Origin: Chenopodium formosanum | Lineage: Eukaryota > Streptophyta > Magnoliopsida > Caryophyllales > Amaranthaceae | Direction of reading: 5' to 3' | DNA: 64,000 bases | Assembly: GCA_024500155.1 (NCBI GenBank) | Contig: CM044871.1 | Coordinates: 77,856,402-77,920,401, forward strand | In this document: positions 46,502 to 57,106 of the stretch, in pieces | Numbering within the stretch: the first letter of the stretch is position 1 | How the letters are laid out: each line of letters opens with the position of its first letter | Made by a program: the position numbers and the translations under genes | Notes under the pieces: generated by a model | What the model was told of the DNA's origin: nothing | Databases searched by the model: none | Seen by the model: only the letters and a program-made list of their open reading frames with translations

Positions 46502-49435
46502 TCAGAAGTAGTACTTTTTTAGATTGTCTACATTCCAAGTTCTAGGCAGACGCCTGCCGTCTGGAGTTTCCAGGCGGTAGGTGACATCCCTTACTTCTTC
46601 ATAGATCCGGTAGGGGCCTTCCTAATTTGGGGTTAGCTTCCCCAGCTCATTGGCTCTACCGGTTGCCTCCATTTTTCGTAACACTAAGTCGTCAACTTTC
46701 AAAGGACGCTTGTGTACTTTTTTGTTGTAGGCTCTCGTCATTCTCAGATGGTAAATCTCATGACGCAAGGCGGCATTGCCCCTGCGCTCCGGGAGTGAGT
46801 TTAATGCCAGGCGCATTGCTTCCCAGTTTGCCTCTTCATCATATAGCATGACTCTGAGAGTCGGCTCGTAATGTTCGATGGGCAAGACGGCTTCAGCACC
46901 GTAAACCATGAGAAATGGGGTTTCACCGGTTGCCCCTTTTGCTGTTGTCCGGATGGCCCATAGGACATGGATTAACTTTTCTGCCCATAAGCCACCGGCT
47001 CTTTCTATTTTCTTCTTAATGTCGTCTGAGATGAGTTTGTTGAAGGCTTCAACTTGGCCGTTTGCTTGGGGCCGGCCAACAGATGCAAAATAGCTTGAGA
47101 TCCCCTGATCTCCCAACCAAGTTTTTAGCTGAGGCGTCTCAAACTGAGGACCATTATCAAACACCATAGACATAGGTACCCCATACCGGGTGATAATGTT
47201 CTTCCAAATGAAGGAAATTACGTCTGAGGTCTTGATGTTTTTAACCGCCTCAGCCTCCACCCACTTGGTGAAATAATCCACAGTCACCAAGATGTAGCGC
47301 TTTCCGCCTTGAGCAGACGTGTAAGGACCTAGAATGTCCATGCCCCATTTTGCAAACGGGATTGGGCTGTGGATGGCCGTCAAATCAGTAGCCGGACGGT
47401 AAATAAGCTTGCCAAATTTTTGGCATTTGTCACATTTCTTCACCAATTCCTTGGCGTCTGCCTCAAGAGTGGGCCAAAAATAACGTCGTCTGGCTCTGAC
47501 GGCTAGGGACCTGCCGCCTATATAAGAGGCGCAGAATCCCGAGTGCAAGTCTTCGAGAACTTCTTTCCCCTTTTCTAGGGTGACACACTTCAACAAAGGC
47601 TTCAGAAACCCCGCCTTGAAGAGTTCTCCATTTTTCAACTCGAAGCTTGCAGCTCGCTTTTTCAGGACGGCTGCTTCCTGTGGCGAATCAGGAAGTGTAC
47701 CGTCTGAAAGGTAGGCCCGGATGCCATCCATCCAGGTAGAGCTTCGGTTCAGAATTCCAATGGGATCCTCATAGATGCTTCTCTTTTCAAGAACTTCCCA
47801 AAAGACTGACCGAGGCGTATCATGGCAGGCGGAAGACGCCAGCTTTGACAATGCATCCGCCTGGTTGTTTTCCGACCTAGGCACTTGACTCATACGGAAT
47901 TCCTCAAGTGCCTTGGTCTCTTCTTTGACTGCCAGAAGATATTTAATCATAGCCGGATAAGTAGCCTCGTAGCTTCCCTCATACTGGCTAACGACCAATT
48001 GAGAATCAGAGTAGGCGTCAATTTTCATGGCCCCTACCGCCTTACACATGCGAATGCCGGCTAGCAGGGCTTCATATTCCGCCTCATTGTTAGAGGCTTG
48101 AAATTTGAAGCGTAGTGCATACTCAAATCTGTCCCTTTCAGAAGACTCGTAAATTACGCCTGCACCACAGCCGTTCTTAGTAGAGCTCCCGTCTACATAC
48201 ACTTTCCAAACCTGAACAAGATTATCCGGAGCCACCGGACGGGTCATTTCAACAATGAAGTTGGCAAACGCCTGACCTTTCACTGCCTTTCTTGGTTCGT
48301 AAGTGATTTCAAGACTTTGCATTTCAATAGCCCATTTCAACATTCTCCCGGATGAGTCCAAGGTAGACATTGGCCGCTTGAGTGGCTGGTCGGTGTAAAT
48401 CACCACCGAGTGTGCCAGAAAGTAGGGCTTCAATTTTTTGAAAGCCATATACAGAGCAAGGCCAAATTTTTCAACCATGGGATACCGGAGTTCAGCATTT
48501 TTAAGAACATGGCTAATGAAGTAAACCGGGAGCTGCACGCCGTCTCGCTCAGCAAGGAGAACGGCACTGAGGGCATGATCTGAGACGGCTAAGTACATGT
48601 ACAACGTCTCCCTAGGTAAAGGACTGACCAACCTAGGTAGAGAATGTAAATGCTCTTTCAACCTCTGGAATGCCGCCTCAGCATCCTCCCCCCATTCAAA
48701 TCTGGTCTTCTTCCTGATTGCTTGGAAGAAGTAGAGGCACTTGTCGCCTGACCAACTGAGGAACCTCCCCAAGGCAGCCAGACAGCCGGTGAGCCTCTGC
48801 ACTTCCTTGATAGAATAGGGTGACTTCATGTCTATCACCGCCTGTATCTTTTCAAGGTTAGCCTCTATTCCTCTTTGATCAATCAGGAATTCGAGAAACT
48901 TCCCAGACTCAACGCCAAAGACGCATTTCTTAGGATTTAACATAACCCTATGCCGCCAAAGGGTGGTGAATGTTTCTTGGAGATCAGCAAGGTGATCCGT
49001 CTGTAGCTTGGATTTGACTATCATGTCATCAATGTACGCCTCCACATTCCTCCCAATCTGATTAATGAAGACCGTATTAATCATCCGTTGGAAAGTGGCA
49101 GGCGCATTTTTCAAGCCAAACGGCATCACAGTATAACAGAATAACCCCTGATCAGTGACGAAGACCGTCTTCTCTTGATCTTTCTTCCACAGGGGTATCT
49201 GATAGAAGCCGGAGTAGGCATCCATAAAGCTCATCAAGGCGTGACCAGTTGTAGAGTCGACCAGACTGTCGATCTTTGGAAGCGGATAACTGTCCTTTGG
49301 ACACGCCTTGTTGAGGTCTGTGTAATCAACACACATGCGCCATGTCCCATTCGGTTTCTTAACAAGGACCACATTGGCCACCCAGTCGGGAAAATTACAG
49401 GGCCGGATGAACCTAGCGTCTAGCAGATTTTTGAC
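46502..49435 (-). pseudogene. pol: pol of element A: RT, RNase H, integrase
   Basis: A 919-codon open part (49381-46622) plus a tail to TGA at 46502-46504 (LKKYYF). Order: RT (DYTDLNKACPKDSYPLP, MPFGLKNAPATFQR, catalytic YIDDMIVKS at residues 116-124), degenerate RNase H, Tat additional RNase H (YVDGSSTKNGCGAGV, NNEAEYEALLAGI, YSDSQL, ADALSKLAS), zinc region with CDKCQKFGK and integrase core with MDILGPY, VFDNGPQF and ANGQVEAFNK (all three acidic residues). TAG at 46622 replaces Trp in LTPN-EGPYRIYEE. The zinc His pair is partly lost (GFCASYIGGR). RT upstream of 49381 is interrupted by further stops. Confidence 0.9.
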
Positions 49436-49909
49436 TTCGGCAGCTGCCGCCTGACTTCTTTCCTCGCCCTGGTTTCATTTCTTTTGCCGGATAAGCTTCT
49501 TTTTGGGGTCCACAACGAGTTTGTGGACAGCGAGATCCGGGCTGACGCCTGACATCTCTTCCACTTCAAAGGAAAAAATGTCTTTGAATTCCTTCAGCAT
49601 AAGGTGCAAGCTTGCACCCAAAGTAGCATGAGCAACCGTCCCAACCTTCAAAGTACGTTCTGGACGGCTTTCATCCAGAACGAGATCAATACTTTCACCA
49701 GCCGGTTGAGGGCGGAGCTCATCTGACCGTTCACCGGTCAGTGATTGCTATTTTTTCTCTTTCTTCACCTCCACCAGCAGAGGTGCCTTTCTTTTCTTCC
49801 CGGCTGCTGGTGGGACAGACGCAGGGTCGGCATCCTTGACATTGTCAAGGTCTATTGGTTCCTGGCCGTCTGGAGCCACAGTGTCTCTAACGGCTTAGAG
49901 ATAACACTC
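49436..49909 (-). pseudogene. Protease-RT linker of element A, degraded
   Basis: Minus-strand continuation with several stops (for example near 49477, 49750 and 49895). Fragments such as AAAAEVKNLLDARFIRP show the start of the RT domain. Confidence 0.6.
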
Positions 49910-50345
49910 TCAGGCCGTTTTCTGATCCCCATTCAGGGAACCCACAGTGCCGTCATCCCTCTCATACTTGATGAGCATGAGAGATGGGATGATTACTGCC
50001 TTGGCTACGTTGAGGGTCGGCCGGCCAAGGATAATGTTGTAGGCGGTCAACTCCTTAACAACCAAGAATCTGACGACAATATGTCGTCCTTGGCCCTTCT
50101 CTCCCAGCCGGATGGGTAAGTCAATTCTTCCGGCTGGGTAGACCATCCCACCCCCGAAACTAACCAAGGGGTGGGTGACCGGATGCATGCTGCTGACGTT
50201 ATATTTCAGCTTTTGCAAGCACCGGAGGCTGATGATGTCTGATGAGCTGCCAGTGTCAATAAGGATTCTTCCAACCAGTTGGTTGGCAACCTTACATTCA
50301 ATGACCACCGGGTCATCATACGGACGGCGGACGCTGCCCCTATCC
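49910..50345 (-). pseudogene. Aspartic protease of element A
   Basis: Open from GSVRRPYDDPVVIECKVANQ to GDQKTA. Catalytic motif ILIDTGSSSDI and the distal hydrophobic-hydrophobic-Gly motif NIILGRPTLN. Retropepsin fold, would process the polyprotein. Stops flank it on both sides, so the polyprotein is not continuous. Confidence 0.85.
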
Positions 50346-50559
50346 TTCTAAGTAATTAAGACGTCTGGGAAGGAGGTGCTTGCGGACACCTGCTCGTCAT
50401 CATCCTTGTCCATCTTTCGAAGATGGCTCTTGGTGCCCCGGATGGTAGGGCCACCACAGGAGAACCCGCCTGTTATTGTGTAGACCGGCTCCTTATCGGT
50501 ATCCGAGCTACTAGCAGGCTGGGGGTAGTCTTGGAGGACTGACCCTTGTTTTTCTTTTT

Positions 50560-52323
50560 TGCCCCGGCTTGGGACTTAGAAATGTAGGACTACAACAGCC
50601 CTTTGTCAGCCAGACGGTCCAACGCCCGCTGAAGACTGAAGCAGTCGTTGGTGTCATGGCCGACCTCCTCATGGAAATGGCAGAATTTATTTTTGTTCCG
50701 TGACTGGACAGAATTCTTCATAGGATTCGGCTTCTCAATGGACAGCCGGTCCTTTACCTCCATGAGGATGGAGTTGCAGTATTTATTAAACTCGTACTTG
50801 GGGACGTACGGTTTAAACTCTTTCTTTTTCTTCTGGGACGGCTGGTCAGAGTCAGTAACCGCCCAGACTTCTTTTCTTTTCTTGCTCTCTTCTTTGTTTT
50901 TGGCCGGCTGAGCAGACCGGTTGTCTTTCTATTTGTCGGACTTCTTGGAGTCCGATTGGTTACCAGGCGAGCAGAGGTCGGTAGCTTGGATGTAGCTTTC
51001 CGCCTTCCTCAGGATCGCCTGTAAGGTGAAAGCCCCTTTTCTGACTAGGTCGAACTTAAAGGTTGACCCGTCTCTCAGACCTTTGAAAAAGTATGTAAAA
51101 GCTACCTCGTCAGACAGTCCTTGAATCTGAATTCTTATCAGATTGAACCGCCGGACATATGAGCGCAACCCTTCTCTCTACCCCTGCCTAATAGTGCTCA
51201 AATCAAGGCTTGTTTTCTTAGCAGGGATGTTCATTGAGAAGTTGGAAGCAAACATGAAGGCGAGTTTCCTGAAGCTATCAATGGACCCGGCTGGCAAATT
51301 GCCAAACCATTGCTGGGAAATGCCCTTCAATGTAGCCGGGAAGCACCGACACCAAGTGGCATCATCCAACCCCTGCAGATACATGAGGTTGGTGTATGCC
51401 ATGAGGTGGTCTTCCGGATTGGTGGTATCATCATAGGTACCAACCAATACATTCTTAACCTTGGCCGGCTGAGCCGCCTCAGTTATCTCCCGGGTGAACG
51501 CAGAAGGTTGTTCACCCAGGCACAACAGACGAAGCTGCCAGTCCAATGGCTGGACATTTGGATATGCCGCCTGACCTCCAAAGAAGGCCGGCTGTATGAA
51601 GTGAGGGGGATACTGTCCGTAAGCCTGAGTAGGCACATACGGTACAGCTCCAATCATGTGAGGGCTAGAATGGACGGTATTACCACCTGTCTGGCTCTCA
51701 TGCAAGGAGGGTGCACTCCCTGCAGAAATGTTGTTGAAGCTGTCAGGAAAATTCGACGTTGAAGCCGACTCAGACAGTGATTGGTTTATCTTCCGGTTTA
51801 TGATCTCCCGGGCATCAAGAGTTGATTTTTTACTTCTCACCGGCTGCTGAGTCCGGCGAGTGTTGTTGTTGTTCCTCTTAGGAAGGAGAATTTTTTACCA
51901 ATCAATGGTCCCAGCTGCCTTCTCCTTTGGATGAGGAGTGGGCTTCCGGTCTCTAACTGACTTCCCATTCTCTGGAGGAGTCTTCTTCGCCGACTGACCT
52001 TTACTTGGGCCAGCCCGACTTTTGGTGATCAGCTCTTTAATTTCACCCTTGAAACTTGTCATGAATCTCATGAGTTCGTCTCGGGTGACAGGGGCTGATC
52101 CAGCGGCCGTTTGGGTTTCCCCTTCTGGCTGCCCAGTGGGTCAGCTTGGACCCGCCTGGGTGGCACCCCGCTCCAGAATATCTCTGGGCCGGATGCTCTT
52201 GATTCTAAGCGAGCCATCCTCGGCTGTAAAGGTTTCGAGCTGAGGATCCTCATCCTCCTGGTCTGTAAAGACTTCTGGGTCTTCGCCCAGACGGTTAGGA
52301 GATGGTACAAACTCTTGAACCAT
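50560..52323 (-). pseudogene. gag: gag of element A
   Basis: Likely start MVQEFVPSPNRLGED at 52323, 14 nt from the PBS. After stops the Gag domain is seen at 51840-50929 (DHLMAYTNLMYLQG, RCFPATLKGISQQWF, YVRRFNLIRIQIQGL, TYFFKGLRDG). A CHHC knuckle-like motif CHFHEEVGHDTNDC lies near 50650-50690. Nonsense codons: near 52140, TAG at 51178-51180, TAG at 50929-50931 and near 50590. Particle-forming protein in the intact element. Confidence 0.85.
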
Positions 52324-52336
52324 CTTCGAGGTACTC

Positions 52337-52354
52337 TCCCCACAGACGGCGCCA
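52337..52354 (-). promoter_or_regulatory. Primer binding site of element A
   Basis: Minus strand TGGCGCCGTCTGTGGGGA, 2 nt inside the LTR. The first nine bases match the complement of plant tRNA-Asp 3' end (TGGCGCCGTTGCC-type PBS of Tat and Athila elements). The centre has mismatches. Confidence 0.75.
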
Positions 52355-52356
52355 AA

Positions 52357-52846
52357 TGTTTTGGGTGTTTTTGTCCCTCGGTAGAGTTACGTCACGAAGT
52401 CTGATCCGGCTGAGCTGTACCTGCAAAATAACGGAGACTCCGGGTGGTTGGAGCTCCGCCTCCGACGGTCAAGTTAGTAACTTGAAACGGAATAAAGAGA
52501 ACGGAAATCTAGGTGGGTATCTGCTCGGATTCCAAGCTCAGGTGTTTCTCTGATGTGAGAGAATGCAAGTGTAATAAAAGGTAAAACGTGCCCTCAAAAA
52601 GAGGGACATCTCCCTATTTATAGGGTCCTTGGGAATTGTGCCCCTAATTAGGTCACTGAACCCTAATCATTGGTGGGTCGCGCCGCTTTGCGGCTTTCTC
52701 GAGATTTGGGCCTGAAGGCCGCCTTTTTTCCTTAATTTCTGGAATGACACGTGTCAAGCGGGGATTGGTCCACTTTGGGCCATCCTGAGGCTGACACATG
52801 TCATCCTCTAATTCGACCACGTGGCGGGGTAAAATTACCCTAAACA
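52357..52846 (-). repeat. 5' LTR of element A
   Basis: 490 bp, TGTTTTGGGT to ACCCTAAACA on the plus strand. TATAAATA on the minus strand at 52615-52622 is the likely promoter of the genomic RNA. ACGTG cores near 52748 and 52817. Confidence 0.92.
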
Positions 52847-52851
52847 TGCAG

Positions 52852-53657
52852 CAACCACCCAAAAATTAACAAAAAAAACAAAAAAAATACAACCACAACG
52901 ACCGAAAACCACCAGTACAACCACAAAAATTTAAAAAAAAAAACAACCATAAAAAAAAAAAAAAAAAAAAAACCAATACATACCTTAATACGAAGTAGCT
53001 AGGATGTTAATTTCTCATCGAATTTGGTTTAATACGGCTAAATTCGGCCATGAAACCTCTAGATCTAGAGATTTTATGGTCGAATTTGACCATATAAACC
53101 ATTAATATGAAAGAAATAGAGAAAATTAGAGTGTAGAGAGGAAATTCGTGAGGAAAGAAGAAAAGAAGTGAGGAAAAAAAAGGAGAAGAAAGAAAAGTGA
53201 GGAAAGAAAAGAAGTGAGGAAAGAAGAGGAAAAGAAAGAGACATGAGGAAGAGAGGAGAGAAGAAAGAAGCAGAAATGAGGAGAGAGAAGCAGAAATGAG
53301 GAGAGAGAAGAAGAAGAGAGGCGGGGTGAGAGGAGAGAGAGAAAAGTCACAAATAAATGAGGGGGCAGGGGTGCCGAAAATATTAGGGTTTAGGGGGATT
53401 TTGTTTTTTTTTTTTTAACTTAAAATCCGTCGGAAAGGTATTAAATTCCGTCGGAAATTTCCGACGGAATTAAATTCCGTCGGAAAATATAACACTTCCG
53501 ACTGATTTTCGGTCGGAAGTAAAGAATTTTCCGACATATTACAATTCCGTCGGAAATTTCCGACGAAAATAAAATCCGTCGGAATTTTCGTACTTTCCGA
53601 CGGATTTTTGTGTCCGTCGGAGCCGTTCCGTCGGAAATGACCTATTTTCTAGTAGTG
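52852..53657. other. Right part of the CACTA element
   Basis: An A-rich stretch with ACAACCAC units, a small palindromic stretch around CTCTAGATCTAGAG (53077), then about 250 bp of nearly pure GA-rich sequence (53100-53350), then subterminal TCCGTCGGAAA repeats (53420-53640). No gene. Confidence 0.75.
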
Positions 53658-53747
53658 AGTGGTAATTTAAAATAAAATTTTTAACGGGTGGTTATTTAGA
53701 AATTGATACTTTTTTGGGTGGTAATTTACAAAATTTCCTGTATATTA

Positions 53748-54160
53748 TGTTCCATATAACTATATAAGTTCAAGTCATCATGCAACCTTTACTTAAGTAT
53801 CACCAGGATGGGTGGGATCGGAGTTTATACTATTAAATTTCATAGTTCTAGCTACAACTTGATTTGACTGAATTCAATATAGACTTTTCTTGTATATGTA
53901 TCAACTTTTATTCAAAATGATTTTCAAAATCAACTCATACTCAATTTTTCTTACTCATAAACCTTTTCAAGTTAAGTCAATTCTATATCAAATCAAGTTA
54001 ACTCTATATATAGTATGTTTATGTATATATTATAGTACTACTTACTCTACTTTATTTGTGCATTTATTTATTAATCCATTTGACTATTTATTTAATTATC
54101 TATTTATATATTTTTCTATTAATTTAATTATTAGTGTTTCCTCTACTTTTATTTTTTTTA
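53748..54160. other. AT-rich intergenic stretch
   Basis: Continuation of the flank of the outer MULE. I see no gene or element boundary in it. Confidence 0.5.
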
Positions 54161-54827
54161 TTAGATAAAAGCCCGTGTGATATATGGTTCTTTTACACAT
54201 AAATCTCATAAAAGGATTATTTTCTTAATTACATCCTCTAAAATTTCGATTAACTTGCTATTGTCGGTTACAAAAGGATAATTATCATCTTTATATAATT
54301 TAGAATGCGACAAAATGTAATAATTTTAAGTTTTTTACATTAAAAATCTTACAATTTATGATCATTCAACTAATGTGACAGATAAATTTTTTCATATAAA
54401 AATATTTTTTTTATAAAAATATTTTAAATCTTAAATCGATCCTATTTATTTATAATTCTAAAAAATAAAATGTGAATCTTTATTGATTAGTTGACTCTCA
54501 AATTTCATTCATTGATTCTCAAGTGGATTTTTTTTTTTTAATTCTAAAATAAAATGTGAATCTTTATTGATGAATCTTAAATTTTATTCACTGATTCTTA
54601 TGTGGCTTTTTTTAAAAAAAATTCTAAAATAAAATGTAATTTTTTTTTTCATTGCTGGTCATGTCTTTTTATATGGTTTAAAAAAAAATTAAGGTCATTT
54701 TTTAAATGATCTAAATCCTAAATCACAATTTGTGATTTTTTTTAAAAAACTTATGCGGCACATAAAATTAAACACTCAAATCTCATTTGTTAATTTTCCT
54801 TTTCCATTCTAAACTAAAATTATAATT

Positions 54828-55440
54828 ATAAAAAACCCTAGCCTCTCTTTCCTCTCTTCTCTCTCTAAAACTCTAGCCTCCATTCTTGAATTTTGGAGGG
54901 GCTTCCATCGATTTTTATCGGTGGAAAGCCCCAATTGTTTGTTTTTGTGTGCTTTTTCTATTGTTTTAGGTTTATAATAATAATAATTCTTCCTCTTCTA
55001 GGAGGAATATTTCTCCCTCGAAAGACAGGGTTTTTCTTCTTCTTTAGGAAGATTTGGCTCCTTCGAAATACCGGGTTTTTCTTCTCTCTTTTGAGGGAGG
55101 ATTTGCTTTTTTAATTTATGGATTGCTATAGAGTTGTTTCATGGGTAAAAATTTGTGCGAGATCGAAAAAGAGGTTAATATGTCGATTACAATCTAGCGA
55201 ATCAGACGGAAATTTTCTGCAGGGCTACAACAGATCGATAGACCCCCTCGCCAATGAAGGCTGTAAATCACAGCGATATGAAAGAGGGTGTGAAGAATGT
55301 ACGATTTAAAACAACGATCGTAGCTTTGCTTATGGAATGTTTTTATTTGATTCAATTATTATGTATTCATTAGATCTAAATCTCTTTGTAGATGTCGTAT
55401 GACTTTATTTATGAATCAATTTTATTTCAAAAAAAAAAAA
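54828..55440 (+). pseudogene. Retroposed transcript with poly(A) tail and 17-bp target duplication
   Basis: Starts AACCCTAGCCTCTCTTTCC, typical of a plant 5' UTR, and ends in A-rich tail (55429-55440). It is flanked by AAACTAAAATTATAATT at 54811-54827 and 55441-55457, a LINE-type duplication. A 63-codon frame (55118-55309, MDCYRVVSWVK) and a T-rich 3' UTR-like end are present. No tRNA-like A/B boxes, so not an ordinary SINE. I do not recognise the source gene. Confidence 0.65.
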
Positions 55441-55704
55441 AAACTAAAATTATAATTGCTTTTTTTTGCTACATATAGAGTTATTTCACCTACGGACATA
55501 AAATTATCTCAAATCTCAGTCGTTAATTTTTTTATGTAGCAATTCATTTTTTTTTTTAATTCCAAAATAAAATGTGCACCTCTTTCTTTAGTGGTGGATG
55601 GATAAAAGACATTTTTTGTTAAAAAAAAAATCTATTGTTGTCTATTTTTTTTTCTTATTCTAATTTTTAATCAAATAATAAGGAAATGAAGATATTTTAA
55701 ATTA

Positions 55705-56793
55705 GGAAATTTTAGCGAATAACCACAAAAAACAAAAAAAAAAAAACAAAAAAAAAACTTTTATTATAACACCACTAAAAACCTCAAAAATTGATTTCAC
55801 CACCAGTTACTAACACCATCCAAAAAAAACCGTTAGTAGACCCCACAATATACACATGACACTAATCTATTGGATTTAAAAATTTAAAAAATGAAAAACC
55901 CAAAAACCCTAGCCCATTCACCACCTACGCCACCGGCGTCGGCTCCCCCCTAGCCCTATCACCGTCACCCTAACCCCCGCTGTCGGCTCCCCCATCCGAC
56001 CATTCTCGATATTGGCGAAACCCTCCCAGCCGGCCACCTAAATGACACACCATTCCGTATCAAATCTCAGCCTAGCCCCGATTCGATTTGGTTTCTTGGT
56101 GTGGGTTTGGGTTCAGATTAGTTGATGGTAAGGGTGAGGGTGAGAGGAGTAAGGCTGTTTTTGGGTTTGGGTTTTGGCGACAGATTTGGGTAAGGTAGGG
56201 AAGTTCAGTGTTGTTGTTGAGTTAGGTGGTGGTGCTGTGATGTTTGCGGTGGTAGGCGATGAAGCTGCTTTGTTGGGTTCGTGGCGTGGGGTATGGTGGT
56301 TTTAGGGGAGTAATGAGTGCTGAGGCTGGTTTTCGCCGGTTTTGAGTGGGGGCAGGGGGTGCCGGCGACGATGGTTGGATCAGGTGGCGTCGATGGTGGG
56401 GTTGGCTGGGTAAGGAGATAAGCAATTTTTTTTTAAAAAAAAAATCTTTTTATTAATTTACCAATAGGCTATTGACACTTGTCAATTATGGCCCATTTCA
56501 TCCAAGAATCCGTTAAGTGAAGGTGAAATCTAATTTTTGGGGTTTTTTTTTTTTTTGTGGTGTTATAATAAAAGTTTTTTGTTGTTGTTGTGGTGGTGTT
56601 ATATATAGTTTTATTATAATTTTTTGTGGTGTTATAATAAAAGTTTTTTGTTGTTGTTGTGGTGGTGTTATATATAGTTTTATTATAATTTTTTGTGGTG
56701 TTATAATAAAAGTTTTTTTTTTTTTGTTGTGGTGATATAATAAAATTTTTATTAATTTAATTTTTTTTTGTGGTGTTATCTTCTAAAATTTCC
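55705..56793. mobile_element. Mutator-like element (1.09 kb)
   Basis: Terminal GGAAATTTTAG and inverse at 56793. Near-perfect 9-bp duplications TTTAAATTA (55696-55704) and TTGTAATTA (56794-56802), 7 of 9. Subterminal AACCAC/ACACCAC repeats. GC-rich centre (55900-56400) with short open frames on both strands but no recognisable protein. Confidence 0.72.
56556..56740. repeat. 69-bp tandem repeat in the MULE right arm
   Basis: TGTGGTGTTATAATAAAAG recurs at 56556, 56625 and 56694, exactly 69 bp apart; the third unit is partial. Confidence 0.9.
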
Positions 56794-57043
56794 TTGTAAT
56801 TATTAAATTTATAGTTTCTACATTATATTTATCATCCATCTAAAAAAGTCTCTAATATCAACAGATAAAAATTTGAATCCTCACTCACTACTCATCATTA
56901 TTTAGCTACGTGGCAATTGAATATAAATTCTTAAATCTCATTTGTTAATTTTATTTAAGTAGCGAATGAATTTTTTAATTATAAAATAAGTCATAAATCT
57001 ATTTTTCATAGGTCAAAATAATACTTTCGCTTATGCGCCGGAT

Positions 57044-57044
57044 G

Positions 57045-57085
<41 letters not shown>
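57044..57085. repeat. A42 homopolymer
   Basis: Forty-two A between the 5' end of H3 and the 3' end of H4. Possibly the tail of a lost retroposon; no target duplication seen. Confidence 0.85.
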
Positions 57086-57087
<2 letters not shown>

Positions 57088-57106
57088 TCCTTTATTTATA
57101 TATATA

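Larger units (their letters stand above)
3292..52846 (-). mobile_element. LTR retrotransposon A (Ty3-gypsy, Tat lineage, Retand-like)
   Basis: Two 490-bp LTRs in direct orientation flank it (3292-3781; 52357-52846). Target duplications are TACAG and TGCAG (4 of 5 match). The minus-strand order is 5' LTR, PBS, gag, protease, RT, RNase H, integrase, spacer, an antisense multi-exon gene, PPT and 3' LTR. That order, with an antisense ORF between pol and the 3' LTR, is known from Tat elements such as Retand and Grande. Own length is about 11.3 kb once nested element B is removed. About 16-18 LTR differences by eye (3-4%). Confidence 0.92.
2702..53657. mobile_element. Non-autonomous CACTA (En/Spm-type) element
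   Basis: The termini are CACTACTAGAAAA (2702-2714) and its inverted complement ending at 53657. The inverted repeat runs about 30 bp with two mismatches. The 3-bp target duplication AGT (2699-2701; 53658-53660) fits the CACTA rule. Both subterminal regions (2720-2960 and 53420-53640) contain many copies of TCCGTCGGAAA in both orientations, the kind of motif bound by the TNPA-type protein in En/Spm. Own length is about 1.4 kb (2702-3291 plus 52852-53657). No TNPA/TNPD coding is visible. Confidence 0.92.
1794..53738. mobile_element. Mutator-like (MULE) element, outermost layer of the nest
   Basis: The left terminus GGAAATTTTGTAAATTACC (1794 on) and the right terminus, its inverted complement ending at 53738, are flanked by perfect 9-bp target duplications TGTATATTA (1785-1793; 53739-53747). 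Nine bases is the Mutator rule. The inverted repeat is about 155 bp: left copy 1794-1948, right copy split into 2630-2701 and 53661-53738 by the CACTA insertion. Without the nested DNA the element is about 0.99 kb. The 1949-2629 interior has no transposase or convincing gene. The TIRs carry repeated ACCACC/ATTACC blocks about 25-50 bp apart. Confidence 0.9.
54161..57045 (-). mobile_element. Decayed Helitron-like element H3 hosting two later insertions
   Basis: The minus-strand 3' end reads CTAA before T (54161-54164). The degenerate hairpin CACACGGGC retains the right arm only. The 5' part (56803-57045) matches the first 130 bases of H1 (inverse orientation). The retroposed transcript (54828-55440) and a MULE (55705-56793) are nested inside with their target duplications, leaving about 1.15 kb. 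Extent is inferred from family similarity. Confidence 0.5.

Noticed and set aside
53100..53350. Serine/leucine-rich frame on the minus strand in the GA-rich stretch
   Set aside because: Low-complexity purine tract of the CACTA arm; the frame is a composition effect.
56222..56425. Pro/Ser-rich frame in the MULE core
   Set aside because: No start context, no domain; at best part of a captured gene fragment.
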